DNA of 48,953 nucleotides, taken from NCBI GenBank assembly GCA_026398575.1, contig JAPLSP010000183.1:1-48953 (forward strand), in the 5' to 3' direction. Below, piece after piece: positions 1 to 8,214 of this stretch (position 1 is its first letter; every line of letters starts with the position of its first letter). Origin of the DNA: Candidatus Sumerlaeota bacterium (GTDB lineage: Bacteria; Sumerlaeota; Sumerlaeia; JADFCT01). The notes under the pieces were generated by a model. It had not been told where the DNA came from and made no database searches. It saw only the letters and a list, made by a program, of their open reading frames with translations. Both the position numbers and the translations under genes were made by a program.

Positions 1-1
1 C

Positions 2-205
2 CCGGTGGTGGCGAAGGGCAATGGAATTCTGAAGTGCACCCGTCTGGAAGGGCTGCTACTGAGCTTCATCGCCCTATTGGCTGTCATCGTAAATCTGCCG
101 GTCGCATCCATCGAGAACGATTGGATCGTCCTCAACGTGGAGCAGGCGCCGAAGGACGGACTGATCGTGGCGCGGGTGGACCTGACGGAGGCGGCACCGG
201 GCTAA
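2..205 (+). CDS. C-terminal end of an unidentified membrane protein (partial)
   Basis: The frame is already open at the left edge, so this is probably the tail of a gene that begins outside the window. A GTG at position 5 could also be a start for a 66-residue protein. The visible peptide has one hydrophobic stretch (LLLSFIALLAVIVNLPVA) followed by about 30 polar residues ending in a TAA stop. I do not recognise the family. It lies 34 bp upstream of a small Cys-rich protein and a Rieske-like protein on the same strand, so it may belong to the same redox-related operon. Confidence 0.5.
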   Translation, partial: PVVAKGNGILKCTRLEGLLLSFIALLAVIVNLPVASIENDWIVLNVEQAPKDGLIVARVDLTEAAPG

Positions 206-239
206 AGTTAGGAGCATTCCGAAGCAGGGAGGAGACGAC

Positions 240-425
240 ATGAAACTAGACGCCGAGTTCTGTGAGTCACGTTGCCCGCTTTGCACCAACGCCCGCAAGG
301 GCAACGCCTTTGCGAAGTTCCTTCAGAAAATCGAGCTGGCGATCATGGGTGGCGGATGTCCCGCCGGCCGCGACCGCCGGAAGAAGTACGGTGTGAAGCC
401 AGATGAGAAGAGAGCGGATGTTTAA
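240..425 (+). CDS. Small Cys-rich hypothetical protein (61 aa)
   Basis: An excellent ribosome binding site (GGGAGGAG) sits 5 bases before the ATG, so the start is well supported. The 61-residue product has Cys in the pattern C-x3-C-x2-C near the N-terminus (CESRCPLC), a further Cys at GGGCPAG, and a basic tail (RDRRKKYG). This could bind a metal or Fe-S cluster, but no family is recognised. It lies between a membrane-protein tail and a Rieske-like gene and is probably cotranscribed with both. No signal peptide is seen, so it is likely cytoplasmic. Confidence 0.6.
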   Translation: MKLDAEFCESRCPLCTNARKGNAFAKFLQKIELAIMGGGCPAGRDRRKKYGVKPDEKRADV

Positions 426-510
426 GAAGAATGTGCGGACGCAGAGGACGCACGATGGGCTGTCCGATACGTCCAGCCCTACAGGTTCGAGATAAAGGGC
501 GGAGGACACC

Positions 511-987
511 ATGAAGAAAGTGACGCGGAGAAGCATGCTTGTTGCCATAGGTGCGGCGGGCGCGGGGGCCTGCGTGTGCGGGCTGGGCGGAGGCTGCGCG
601 ACCTTCACGAAGAAGGGCAAGACGCCCGCCCTCGCGGCGGGGGCGTATGTGATCGAAGGCGGCGCCGTCAGGATGGCGTTGAACCAAACGCCGGAATTGT
701 GTGTGGTGGGCGGTTCGGTGAAGATCATCAACGCCGGTCTGCCAACGCCGATCATCATCGCGCGGACGGGCGAGTCCGACTATGCGGTCGTTTCGCTGCT
801 CTGTCCGCACCGGGGCGTGGAGGTGGAGTACCGGCACGACGAGCGGCGCTTCCGCTGCGCGAGTCTCGGCCACTCCACGTTCGGCACGAACGGCGCGTTG
901 CAGAAAGGGCTGGCGAAGAAAGGTCTGACCCGGTACGAGGCCAGACTCGACCCGGCCGACAAGAACCGGCTGCTCATCACCTTTTGA
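511..987 (+). CDS. Rieske-type [2Fe-2S] protein with Tat-like signal
   Basis: This 158-residue protein starts with a twin-Arg signal (RRSMLVA, residues 6-12) and a hydrophobic Ala/Gly stretch with a possible lipobox (LGGGC, Cys29), so it is probably exported and membrane-held. The Rieske fold is suggested by CPHRG (Cys98, His100) and, 15 residues later, FRCASLGHSTF (Cys116, His121). The second half of the cluster motif is unusual: it reads C-x4-H, where classical Rieske proteins have C-x2-H. The ATG follows a GGAGG site. The stop overlaps the start of the next gene by one base, so translation is probably coupled. It likely carries electrons in a quinol or other respiratory chain; the partner cytochrome is not in the window. 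Confidence 0.75.
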   Translation: MKKVTRRSMLVAIGAAGAGACVCGLGGGCATFTKKGKTPALAAGAYVIEGGAVRMALNQTPELCVVGGSVKIINAGLPTPIIIARTGESDYAVVSLLCPHRGVEVEYRHDERRFRCASLGHSTFGTNGALQKGLAKKGLTRYEARLDPADKNRLLITF

Positions 988-1544
988 TGCTCGATCACTT
1001 CGACACATTGGCGCCGATCTACGAACGGCTGGTCCCGCCGTCCGATCCCTCGGTCCTGGCTTCGCTGCTGGAGTTGACGCCGGGTTGCGCACTGCTCGAC
1101 GCGGCGGGCGGCACGGGCCGCGTTGCGGGCCTGTTCGCGGCTCGCGTAGCGCGTGCCGTGGTGTGTGACGCGTCGCCGCGCATGCTGGAGCAGGCCCGGC
1201 GCAAAGGGCTGGAGACGGCGCAGGCCGAGGTGGAGGCGCTCCCGTTCGGCGACGCGACTTTTGACCGCATCCTGCTGGTGGACGCGTTTCATCACGTGCG
1301 GGATCAGCGGACCGCGCTCCGCGAGTTGCTGCGCGTGCTGAAGCCTGGCGGACGGCTGGTAATCGAGGAGCCCGATATTCGCCGCCTGCCGGTCAAACTC
1401 GTCGCCCTATTGGAGAAGCTCCTTTTGATGCGGAGCCATTTCGTCAGTCCCGCGTGCATGAGCGCGATGATTGCGGACAGCGGGGGGCGCGCGAAGGTTG
1501 CCCGCGAAGGTCGCTTCAGGGTGTGGATCATCGTGAGCCTATAG
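987..1544 (+). CDS. SAM-dependent methyltransferase, UbiE/class I type
   Basis: The 185-residue protein begins at an ATG sharing its A with the TGA of the Rieske gene, which fixes the start and suggests coupling. It has the class I methyltransferase fold signature: motif I DAAGGTGRV, an acidic end of beta-2 (VVCDASPRMLEQARRKG), motif EALPFGDATFDRILLVDAFHH and a post-motif LRVLKPGGRLVIEEPD. This arrangement is typical of UbiE/MenG-like C-methyltransferases of quinones, but small-molecule methyltransferases of many kinds share it. Its place after a Rieske protein makes a role in quinone or redox-cofactor synthesis attractive; this is inference. Confidence 0.8.
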   Translation: MLDHFDTLAPIYERLVPPSDPSVLASLLELTPGCALLDAAGGTGRVAGLFAARVARAVVCDASPRMLEQARRKGLETAQAEVEALPFGDATFDRILLVDAFHHVRDQRTALRELLRVLKPGGRLVIEEPDIRRLPVKLVALLEKLLLMRSHFVSPACMSAMIADSGGRAKVAREGRFRVWIIVSL

Positions 1545-1663
1545 CGTGTGGCAGCCCTCCTGATATTTGACATTCGGGACAGTCGCCTTAATTGGCTTGA
1601 AAGCACAGTTCAAAACCGAATAACCTAAATTTAGGTAGGCAGTTATGGTGGCCGTCCTTAAAA
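1545..1663 (+). other. Intergenic stretch, no gene
   Basis: No supported ORF. It contains a 12-bp palindrome CCTAAATTTAGG near 1624. The stretch around 1571-1620 (GGACAGTCGCCTTAA onward) loosely resembles 4360-4410 ahead of the DUF5703 gene. Tandem hairpin repeats follow directly. Confidence 0.4.
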
Positions 1664-1821
1664 CCTAGGATTTCGCACACTTCGTCTTCAAAAATATGCC
1701 GCTTCGCGGCGCGACATCCGTGTTTTCCGAGCAATTCGTGGTTAAATTTCAACCACGGATTGCTCGGAAAACACGGATGACAGGGAACGACAACATGTTG
1801 TCGTTCAGCGCGCGATAATGG
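1664..1821. repeat. Three-hairpin intergenic repeat, copy 1
   Basis: About 158 bp, from CCTAGGATTT to ATAATGG. It holds a short hairpin GCCGCTTCGCGGC; a long hairpin (1715-1779) whose outer arms are ATCCGTGTTTTCCGAGCAAT and its complement around a GTGGTT/AACCAC core; and a perfect 22-bp palindrome at 1785-1806 (half-site GAACGACAACA). Copy 2 follows head to tail. Further copies lie at 21149 and 37352. Confidence 0.8.
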
Positions 1822-1985
1822 CCTAGGATTTTTTGCAAACATCGTTTGAAAAAATATGCCGCTTCGCGGCGCGACATCCGCGTTATTCGCGAAATCCGTG
1901 GTTAATTTTCAACCACGGATTTCTCGGATAACACAGATAGCAACGAACGACAACATGTTGTCGTTCGGCGTATGATAATGGCCTA
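1822..1985. repeat. Three-hairpin intergenic repeat, copy 2 (tandem)
   Basis: Direct repeat of copy 1 with the same order: CCTAGG border, GCCGCTTCGCGGC hairpin, long hairpin (about 1876-1937), the same 22-bp palindrome (1945-1966), and GATAATGGCCTA. The outer arms of the long hairpin differ from copy 1 (ATCCGCGTTATTCGCGAAAT) but still largely pair. Its end abuts the stop codon of the NifX-like gene on the other strand, so it may also act as a 3' transcript end. Confidence 0.8.
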
Positions 1986-2375
1986 ATGCGGATGCGAACA
2001 TCCGCAACCATGCCCGGCTCCATGGCCTCCGCAGGTTTCACCCGGGACAATTTCAGGAAGAAGATCCTGCTGGAAATCCTTGATGGCCTGCCGCACGGTT
2101 CCACCATTTCCCCTGAGGACGCGAATGCCTGCGCGCAATAGTCCGTTGAGGGCGCCCGCGCCGATTCCGCCGACGATCACGGCATCCACATTCCGCCCGG
2201 CCAAGGCGCTCAGGGGATTGCAGGCGCCATGTTCGTGAACACGGTCTTGATTATCCAACGGCTCGACGGTCCCGCCCTCCGTATCCAGAAGGGCAAAACA
2301 CGGCGCCGAGCCGAAATGCCCGTACAAGCGGCTTTCGTCGCCGCAATACTCCTCCACAGGCGCGATGATTCTCAT
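1983..2375 (-). CDS. NifX/NifB-type Fe-Mo cofactor domain protein (dinitrogenase iron-molybdenum cofactor biosynthesis family)
   Basis: The 130-residue product begins MRIIAPVEEYCGDESRLYGH and shows the fold typical of the family: a first strand, an HFGSAPCF segment that in relatives helps bind the cluster, and GIGAGALNGLLRAGIRVLRG near the C-terminal helix. It ends in a His/Gly/Cys-rich tail (CGGHGAGHGCGCSHPH), likely metal-binding. The chosen ATG overlaps the stop of the upstream DUF134 gene by 4 bases (ATGA). Longer upstream readings encode only Arg-rich shadow sequence. Small standalone proteins of this family often pair with DUF134 regulators and occur without nitrogenase, so nitrogen fixation should not be inferred. 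Confidence 0.85.
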   Translation of the reverse strand: MRIIAPVEEYCGDESRLYGHFGSAPCFALLDTEGGTVEPLDNQDRVHEHGACNPLSALAGRNVDAVIVGGIGAGALNGLLRAGIRVLRGNGGTVRQAIKDFQQDLLPEIVPGETCGGHGAGHGCGCSHPH

Positions 2376-2887
2376 GATTTCACCTCTTCGCCGCCTGTTG
2401 TAGCGACGGCGCCAGGCGCCGTTGCAGCGGCCGCCGCCGCCTTTACATGCTCGTCGCCGGCGGCAAGGGCGTTTCCCAAATTCCAGCCGCCATGCCCTCT
2501 TCGCTTTCCGCAACCGCAGGGGCCATGTCCGTGTCCATGTCCGCGACCTTTTCCCCTCGGACCTGTTCCATCTCTTCCTGGCATGAAAGTCTCTCCTCTC
2601 ACCTCATGATTTTCGCTCATAACGCGTAGCGCCTTGCCGTTGATGATGGCATCGGCCGCCTTCCGGCGCGCATTATCGAGTATGCGTCCGAAAGTCGCCC
2701 GCGAGATCCCCATGCGCGCCGCCCCCTCTTCATGATACAATCCCCCCAAGTCGGCCAAGCGCAGGGCTTCCATCTCGTCTTGAAAAAGGGTCTGTTCCTC
2801 CAGGGAACGGAGAGGAACGCCGGCGGGCTTGAAGTAATCCACCCGGCCCCGTTCCTCAATGTGACGTAAACAACAGGGTCTTACCAA
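2372..2887 (-). CDS. DUF134 (UPF0251) helix-turn-helix protein with His/Gly-rich tail
   Basis: The core reads YFKPAGVPLRSLEE, ALRLADLGGLYHEEGAARMG and SRATFGRILDNARRKAADA, the hallmark of the DUF134/UPF0251 HTH family. I place the start at a TTG (2887), giving MVRPCCLRHIEERG, which matches the usual family N-terminus (xRPxxCRxI). A GGAGG site lies 10 bases before it. The upstream ATG at 2926 would sit inside a 16-bp palindrome and is less likely. Residues after about 115 are a metal-binding-like tail (GRGHGHGHGPCGCGKRRG) and an Ala-rich stretch. It probably senses metal or redox state and controls itself and the overlapping NifX-like gene. Confidence 0.85.
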   Translation of the reverse strand: MVRPCCLRHIEERGRVDYFKPAGVPLRSLEEQTLFQDEMEALRLADLGGLYHEEGAARMGISRATFGRILDNARRKAADAIINGKALRVMSENHEVRGETFMPGRDGTGPRGKGRGHGHGHGPCGCGKRRGHGGWNLGNALAAGDEHVKAAAAAATAPGAVATTGGEEVKS

Positions 2888-2918
2888 CGGTAAAGCGCCT
2901 CCAAGCGCGATATTTGTT

Positions 2919-2934
2919 ATGAGCATATGCTCAT
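2919..2934. promoter_or_regulatory. Perfect 16-bp palindrome, candidate operator of the DUF134 gene
   Basis: The sequence ATGAGCATATGCTCAT reads the same on both strands and lies 32 bases ahead of the proposed TTG start of the HTH gene. Its position and symmetry suit a site for autoregulation by a dimeric HTH protein. Binding is inferred. Confidence 0.5.
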
Positions 2935-3086
2935 TACCCCGAAGCGGTCAAGCGTTATTTTGCATGCTGTGACTACAAGATGATATTCGAATTGGGCTTG
3001 ATCGGCTCCTTGCCAGCGGGATAAGCTTCAATGTTGATGCTGCTTTATGAACAACTTATCTCAAAGCCAGTATTGAGCAAACCGCC

Positions 3087-3449
3087 ATGTGCTTTTCCCA
3101 GCCGATGCCGCGCATGCGAATTTCCGGCCGCGATCCGTCGCGTTTACGCTTGCGCCTGGTCCGCTTGACCCAGGCACAGGTGGTTGCGTTCGTGCTTTCC
3201 CTCCCCGTTGGCGCGCTGCTGATTGGACATCCAATTGTCCATGCGTCTCATCAATCGCATGAGCGCTCCTGCTCTCTTTGCATACAGGCCGCCAAGGTAG
3301 CGAGCCCTTCCAATCCCGGACTGGAGGAAACGCTTCACCCCCAAATATGCGGCTGCCTCTTGGGGGATTGCGCCAAACGTGTGCCGACCGCCCCTTTCCT
3401 GTCCTGCCTGACATATCGCGGTCCCCCTTCCGCAGTCGCCATCCAATAG
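3087..3449 (+). CDS. Doubtful small exported protein (hypothetical)
   Basis: This 120-residue frame has an Arg-rich start, a hydrophobic segment (VVAFVLSLPVGALLIGHP) and then HASHQSHERSCSLC, a His/Cys pattern that recalls small exported DUF2946-like proteins. No convincing ribosome binding site is seen and an open frame runs opposite (3144-3506), so it may be chance. The rest of 2935-3712 holds no gene I can support. Confidence 0.25.
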   Translation: MCFSQPMPRMRISGRDPSRLRLRLVRLTQAQVVAFVLSLPVGALLIGHPIVHASHQSHERSCSLCIQAAKVASPSNPGLEETLHPQICGCLLGDCAKRVPTAPFLSCLTYRGPPSAVAIQ

Positions 3450-3712
3450 TCGTATCCACGCCAAGGCCGATTTGCCCGTGCGTTGGACAAAACCATTTTT
3501 AGCCACAAGTCACTGACCACTCTTCTGAGGCGGGGCAAATCTGGTGTGCCTGTGTCGCTCTTGATACCGAAAGAGACGCGAGCATGCAGGCGCGCGGTAT
3601 TCGCGCGCGGTCAAGCTGGACGCTTCGCTTGCGCCATTGATATTCCCTGCATCTGTCCGCTTTCGATATCCCTTGCTTCTATTCCCCAATACATTGTGAA
3701 GGAGATCATTTC

Positions 3713-4333
3713 ATGAACAGCATGCAAAAAAACAACCGGGGTTTTACCCTGATCGAATTGCTAATCGTCATCGCAATCATCGCGATTCTAGCGCTGATTG
3801 CGATTCCGAATTTCCTCGAGGCGCAGACACGCTCAAAAGTCTCGCGAGTGCGCGCGGACATGCGCACGATGGCGACAGCACTTGAGGCCTATTTTGTTGA
3901 TTGGAATCAGTATCCCTACGGCGCGGATGCGGAAGATTTCAGGGCGCCCGCCATGCCGCCGACGCAGGCCTTTGAGTGCTTCCTGCCCATTGTTATCACA
4001 ACCCCCATCGCCTATACAACCAGGCTGCTTCCCGATATGTTTTTCAACCAAGGTGTCGGACATGGCAAAAACACGCCATTTCATTATAATGAGGCGGAAA
4101 CCGCCAAGCGCTTGGGCGCGGATGGTTTTGTGTCTGAGCTGACTTTGGTGCTGACCGGCTCGCTATCAACCGCTGTAAGATGGTTCATGTTCAGCCACGG
4201 ACCGGATGGGGATCATGATGAGAGCCTCGATGGTTCGGTTGCCAATTTGGCCACTAGACTCTATGATCCAACCAATGGCACAATCAGCAATGGCGATATT
4301 TATCTGTTTGGGCCAGGCTATTCGTTCCGCTGA
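3713..4333 (+). CDS. Type II secretion / type IV pilin-like pseudopilin (PulG family)
   Basis: A 206-residue protein with a class III signal: short basic leader (MNSMQKNNRG) cut before FTLIELLIVIAIIAILALIA, with the conserved Glu at position +5 for assembly. The following helix IPNFLEAQTRSKVSRVRADM and MATALEAYFVDWNQYP are typical of pseudopilins that are multiplied in Sumerlaeota, Hydrogenedentota and related phyla. A strong AAGGAG site precedes the ATG. The C-terminal half ends in NGDIYLFGPGYSFR, common in this group. It stands alone, just upstream of secreted glycan hydrolases, so it may be an accessory minor pilin rather than a core secretion subunit. The PilT-type ATPase at 41.4 kb is a possible machine partner. 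Confidence 0.9.
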   Translation: MNSMQKNNRGFTLIELLIVIAIIAILALIAIPNFLEAQTRSKVSRVRADMRTMATALEAYFVDWNQYPYGADAEDFRAPAMPPTQAFECFLPIVITTPIAYTTRLLPDMFFNQGVGHGKNTPFHYNEAETAKRLGADGFVSELTLVLTGSLSTAVRWFMFSHGPDGDHDESLDGSVANLATRLYDPTNGTISNGDIYLFGPGYSFR

Positions 4334-4433
4334 GAGTAAATTTAATTGGCAATTGGCAAATTGGCGACAGTCACCTTAACTCAGATAGATGCGCAGTCCA
4401 AAGCCGAAAGATTTGAAATGATGAAGGAGCCGC

Positions 4434-7400
4434 ATGATGGGTGTGATGAGAAATCGGATCTGGGCCGTTGCGGCGTTGGCGCTGATCGGCGCGGCGGGGA
4501 TTGGATTCGCCGCGCCGATTGCGTGGCAGGCTGTGCGGAACGTCGCGGGCGATGCGGACGTTGTCGTGAATGGAACAGTTGTCAAAGCGTTTACGTTTGC
4601 ATCCGGCAATGCCCCGACCGTGAACGGCGTCGCATTCCAGCCGTTCAACGCGCAGGCGGCGGATCTGCAGACGTTCGGCGTTGGATTCAAGGCGTATTAC
4701 AATAATCCTTCGCTCTCAGCGGCCTATAATCAATTGTTGGCCGGAGGGATTCAGGATGCCACTCATCTGGATGCGCCCGCTGCGCAACGCCTGACTCTCA
4801 ACGGTCTGACTCCGGGACGAAAATACCAAATTCAAATCTGGGTAGCAGACAATCGCTCATGGCGTGGGCTCAAGCCTGCGTACTCTTCTTCCGCGCAGAC
4901 GATTCAGGGCGCCAGCGCGGATATCAATATGCCCACGCTTCAATGGGAAGGCGGGGATACGAGTCCGACTGCGCAATTCGCGATCGGAGTTTTCACCGCC
5001 GACAAGTCCCGCCAGACGCTGACCTTCACGCCGACCGCCGGCTTCTTCAATGGGAAGAAATGGTACAGCGCCCAGATTAACGCTCTGTTACTGCAAGACC
5101 TCTCGCCGGGCGCGCCCCCGCCCGCGATGGCGAAGCGTGCGGCGCTGGCTTCATCCGCCGCTGCAGCTCTGACCGCAGCTCCAACGACAGTTGTGAAGTC
5201 GCTGGACGACTGCAACGTGGTTTGGGATTCGCCCAGCGTTGATTCGTTCGGCTCGATGCCGCTCGGCAATGGCGACATTGGGCTGAACGTGTGGGTCGAG
5301 GAGAACGGCGATCTGCTGTTTTATATCAGCAAAGTGGACGCCTACGACGCCGGCCACCTGCTGCCGAAGCTCGGACGCGTGCGGTTGCAGATGAACCCGG
5401 CGATGTCCGTCGAGCCATTCAAGCAGACGTTGGTTTTGCGGGATGGCGCGATTGCCATCCAGGGCGGCGACGTGAATCTCAAAGTGTGGGTGGACGCGAA
5501 CAGTCCGGTAATTCGCGTTGAAGGAGAGAGCGCGACGCCTCGCCAAGCCGAGATCAGTTTGGAGCCGTTGCGCGCGCTGACGAACGCCGCGGATGCAGCC
5601 CAGGCCAAACTGCCCGGCAACGGCACGGCGGGCATTTTGTTGGATGACAAGGCCGACCGCCTGGCTTGGTGCTATCGGAATATGTCCTCGGCATGGAGCG
5701 ATCACCTGCGCAGCCAGAACTCGCCCGAAATGGTGGCGAAGGCGGTTGATCCGATTCTGCATCGCGCCTCCGGCTGTTTGTTGCAGGGCGCCGGCTTTGC
5801 GCGTCAGGACGCCAACACGCTCACCCTCAAAACGCCGTCCAAGCGGTTTGATTGCTCGATCCAGGTCCTCTCCTGCCGCGCTGAGTCCCTGCCCGATTGG
5901 TTTGCGCAAATCGAAAAGCCCGCCCGCAGCGACTGGGAGGCGCATCGGCAATGGTGGCAGGCGTTCTGGGATCGTAGCTATATTCTCGTGAGCAGGTGCG
6001 GCGCCGGGCCAGTGCAGTTGGATCAATATCGGTTCGAGCAGTTCCCGCAAGCCTCGCTGGCGTATCGCGGGCACAAGGAAATCGGCGCAGCCGAAAACGC
6101 CTTCCAACTCACCCAGCGCTATGCGTTGGAGCGCTTCGCTGAAGCCTGCGCCGGGCGCGGCGCCGTGCCGCCGCAGTACAACGGCTCGATCTTCACGATG
6201 GACATGCCGGCCGGGGCGATGGGGTTCGACAGACCCAAGCTCAATCCCGTAAGCCCTGATGGCCGCGACTGGGCGAATCTGTCGTTCATGTGGCAGAACA
6301 CGCGGCATCCCTATTGGGCAATGGCCGCGCGCGGCGATTACGATACCTTGTTGCCGGGACTGCGCTTCGTGCGCGACGGCCTCGATATATGCCGCGACCG
6401 TTGCCGGAAAATTTTCAAGCACGACGGCGCATTTATCATGGAGGCCAGCTGGTGGCACAACGTCGGCGTCTTCAACTGGGACCGCGTGCCGGGGCACTTG
6501 CGTTATCATTTCCTCGCATCCATCGAGATGCCGGCGATCATGTGCGAGTATTATGAGCACACGCAGGATCGCAAATTCCTCGATGAAATCCTTCTGCCCT
6601 GCGCGGACGAGTTCATCAAGTTTTACGAGCTGCAATTCCCGAAACGCGACGCCCGCGGCAAGATGCTGATGGAACCTGCAGCGACGGTCGAGACCTACCA
6701 GCCGGTAACCAATCCCAACACGGAGATCACAGGGTTGCGCTATCTGCTGTCGAAACTGCTCGGATTCGATATCGGCGACGCGCGCAAGGCGCAGTGGACG
6801 AAACTGCTCAACGAACTGCCGGATGTTCCGCTGCGCAGCATCAAAGGGCTCGATCTTCTTGCTGTCGGCGACAAGTACGCGGCAGGGCGACAGATCTGCG
6901 AAAGCCCTGAGATGTATTCGGTCTATCCCTTCCGGCAGGCGTGGCTGGGGCGGACGGGCGGCGGCGATGCGCTGTTGTCGTGCGCGCGCCAGTCGTTCCA
7001 TTTACGGACGATCAGCCTTGATGGCACTGTGGACAGCCAGCCCGTCGAGACCGGCGGCTGGCAGGCGACGCCCTTGCAGGCGGCGTATCTCGGGCTGGCG
7101 CGCGAGGCGGCGCGCTTGACGAGCATCAACTTCAACGACCAGTTCATCCACTGGACCGGCAATGTTGATCCCAATGCGCCCTGGCCGTCGCGTCCGCGCG
7201 CGCGCTTCGCGGCGTTCTGGGAGACGAAGATGGACGGAACGCCCGACAACGATCACGGCGCCAACTCGGTCAACGCCCTTCAAAGCATGTTGCTCCAATC
7301 CGACGGCAAAAAAATCTTCCTGCTGCCGGCCTGGCCGGAGGATTGGGATGTGTCGTTCAAACTTCACGCGAATTATCAGACCACCGTCGAATGCGTCTAT

Positions 7401-8123
7401 CGCGACGGCAAGACGCAATCGCTGAAGGTGGCGCCGGCGTCACGCCAAGGCGACATCGTGGATATGTCAACGCTGGAGAATCGCATCCGCACGCTGGTCG
7501 GCGTCGCCTGCTGCGACCGCAATTATCTGTTCGGCCTCCCGCCAATGCTCGATGGTTTGCCAACGACAACCGGCAAGACGACCGCGCCCTGGCTTGCGAA
7601 ATACGGCGAGAGCCTTGCGGGAGTGCGCGCCGCGCCGTGGCCGGGCTGCGTCTTCCGCGACAATATCATGTATGTGCACATACTGGACGGCCCGATTGAG
7701 CCTCCCTCGATTCCGGCCAAGCTGCTTTCGTCAAAGTATCTTACGGAAAAAAATGAAAAGCCGGACGCCATCCTCAAACTGGAATACGACCGCCCAATCG
7801 AAGAATTCGCACTGGCCGCGCCCTCGCAAGGCTCGCTAACCGCCGGAAAGAAGTTGACGAACGGCGAAATTGATCTCGGTCAGCCAGTAACGTTCGACCG
7901 GGTTGAATTCACCATTGAAAATACCGGCTATCGTCGCGGGCAGGGGCGCAAGTTCGCGCTTCAAGTCAAACAGGCCGACGGCTCATGGCAAACCGTTTGC
8001 CAAGGCGCGGTCTATGGAAGTATCTTCAGCAAGAAGATCGAGCCAGTCACCGCGCAGTATGTGAAACTCAATATCACCGCCTCTGCGGTGCGGCAGTTCG
8101 ATCTCTTCCCTGCGCGCCGGTAA
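4434..8123 (+). CDS. DUF5703 family glycoside-hydrolase-like secreted protein
   Basis: A 1229-residue exported protein. The signal peptide (about 1-27) ends at FAAPIAW. Residues 28-225 form a beta-rich, probably carbohydrate-binding domain (LTLNGLTPGRKYQIQIWVAD). From about 245, WDSPSVDSFGSMPLGNGDIG and VWVEENGDLLFYISKVDAYD are the DUF5703 N-terminal signature. An alpha/alpha-barrel region follows, similar in layout to GH95, with DNDHGANSVNALQSMLLQS where GH95 has its QIDGNFG loop. A discoidin-like domain fills the last 140 residues. AAGGAG precedes the ATG. It heads a cluster with two GH95 enzymes, so it probably attacks a fucose-containing glycan. Catalytic residues are not assigned. Confidence 0.85.
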   Translation: MMGVMRNRIWAVAALALIGAAGIGFAAPIAWQAVRNVAGDADVVVNGTVVKAFTFASGNAPTVNGVAFQPFNAQAADLQTFGVGFKAYYNNPSLSAAYNQLLAGGIQDATHLDAPAAQRLTLNGLTPGRKYQIQIWVADNRSWRGLKPAYSSSAQTIQGASADINMPTLQWEGGDTSPTAQFAIGVFTADKSRQTLTFTPTAGFFNGKKWYSAQINALLLQDLSPGAPPPAMAKRAALASSAAAALTAAPTTVVKSLDDCNVVWDSPSVDSFGSMPLGNGDIGLNVWVEENGDLLFYISKVDAYDAGHLLPKLGRVRLQMNPAMSVEPFKQTLVLRDGAIAIQGGDVNLKVWVDANSPVIRVEGESATPRQAEISLEPLRALTNAADAAQAKLPGNGTAGILLDDKADRLAWCYRNMSSAWSDHLRSQNSPEMVAKAVDPILHRASGCLLQGAGFARQDANTLTLKTPSKRFDCSIQVLSCRAESLPDWFAQIEKPARSDWEAHRQWWQAFWDRSYILVSRCGAGPVQLDQYRFEQFPQASLAYRGHKEIGAAENAFQLTQRYALERFAEACAGRGAVPPQYNGSIFTMDMPAGAMGFDRPKLNPVSPDGRDWANLSFMWQNTRHPYWAMAARGDYDTLLPGLRFVRDGLDICRDRCRKIFKHDGAFIMEASWWHNVGVFNWDRVPGHLRYHFLASIEMPAIMCEYYEHTQDRKFLDEILLPCADEFIKFYELQFPKRDARGKMLMEPAATVETYQPVTNPNTEITGLRYLLSKLLGFDIGDARKAQWTKLLNELPDVPLRSIKGLDLLAVGDKYAAGRQICESPEMYSVYPFRQAWLGRTGGGDALLSCARQSFHLRTISLDGTVDSQPVETGGWQATPLQAAYLGLAREAARLTSINFNDQFIHWTGNVDPNAPWPSRPRARFAAFWETKMDGTPDNDHGANSVNALQSMLLQSDGKKIFLLPAWPEDWDVSFKLHANYQTTVECVYRDGKTQSLKVAPASRQGDIVDMSTLENRIRTLVGVACCDRNYLFGLPPMLDGLPTTTGKTTAPWLAKYGESLAGVRAAPWPGCVFRDNIMYVHILDGPIEPPSIPAKLLSSKYLTEKNEKPDAILKLEYDRPIEEFALAAPSQGSLTAGKKLTNGEIDLGQPVTFDRVEFTIENTGYRRGQGRKFALQVKQADGSWQTVCQGAVYGSIFSKKIEPVTAQYVKLNITASAVRQFDLFPARR

Positions 8124-8214
8124 ACACCGTTACTAAGTGCTCTGAGTCATATTTTCAGTGAATTTATGTCATTGCATTTTGTGAATATTAGCGCTAAAAT
8201 CGGATCAGCTTATT

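Noticed and set aside
1571..1620. Possible repeat shared with 4360-4410
   Set aside because: Similarity is short and patchy and could be chance.
1983..2375. Evidence of nitrogen fixation
   Set aside because: Small NifX-like proteins are common without nitrogenase, and no nif genes are present.
3144..3506. 120-residue minus-strand frame
   Set aside because: No ribosome site or recognisable domain; it overlaps another doubtful frame.
5151..7001. 616-residue open frame on the minus strand
   Set aside because: It lies opposite the well-supported DUF5703 gene; the Arg/Ala/His-rich sequence is typical of a shadow in GC-rich DNA.
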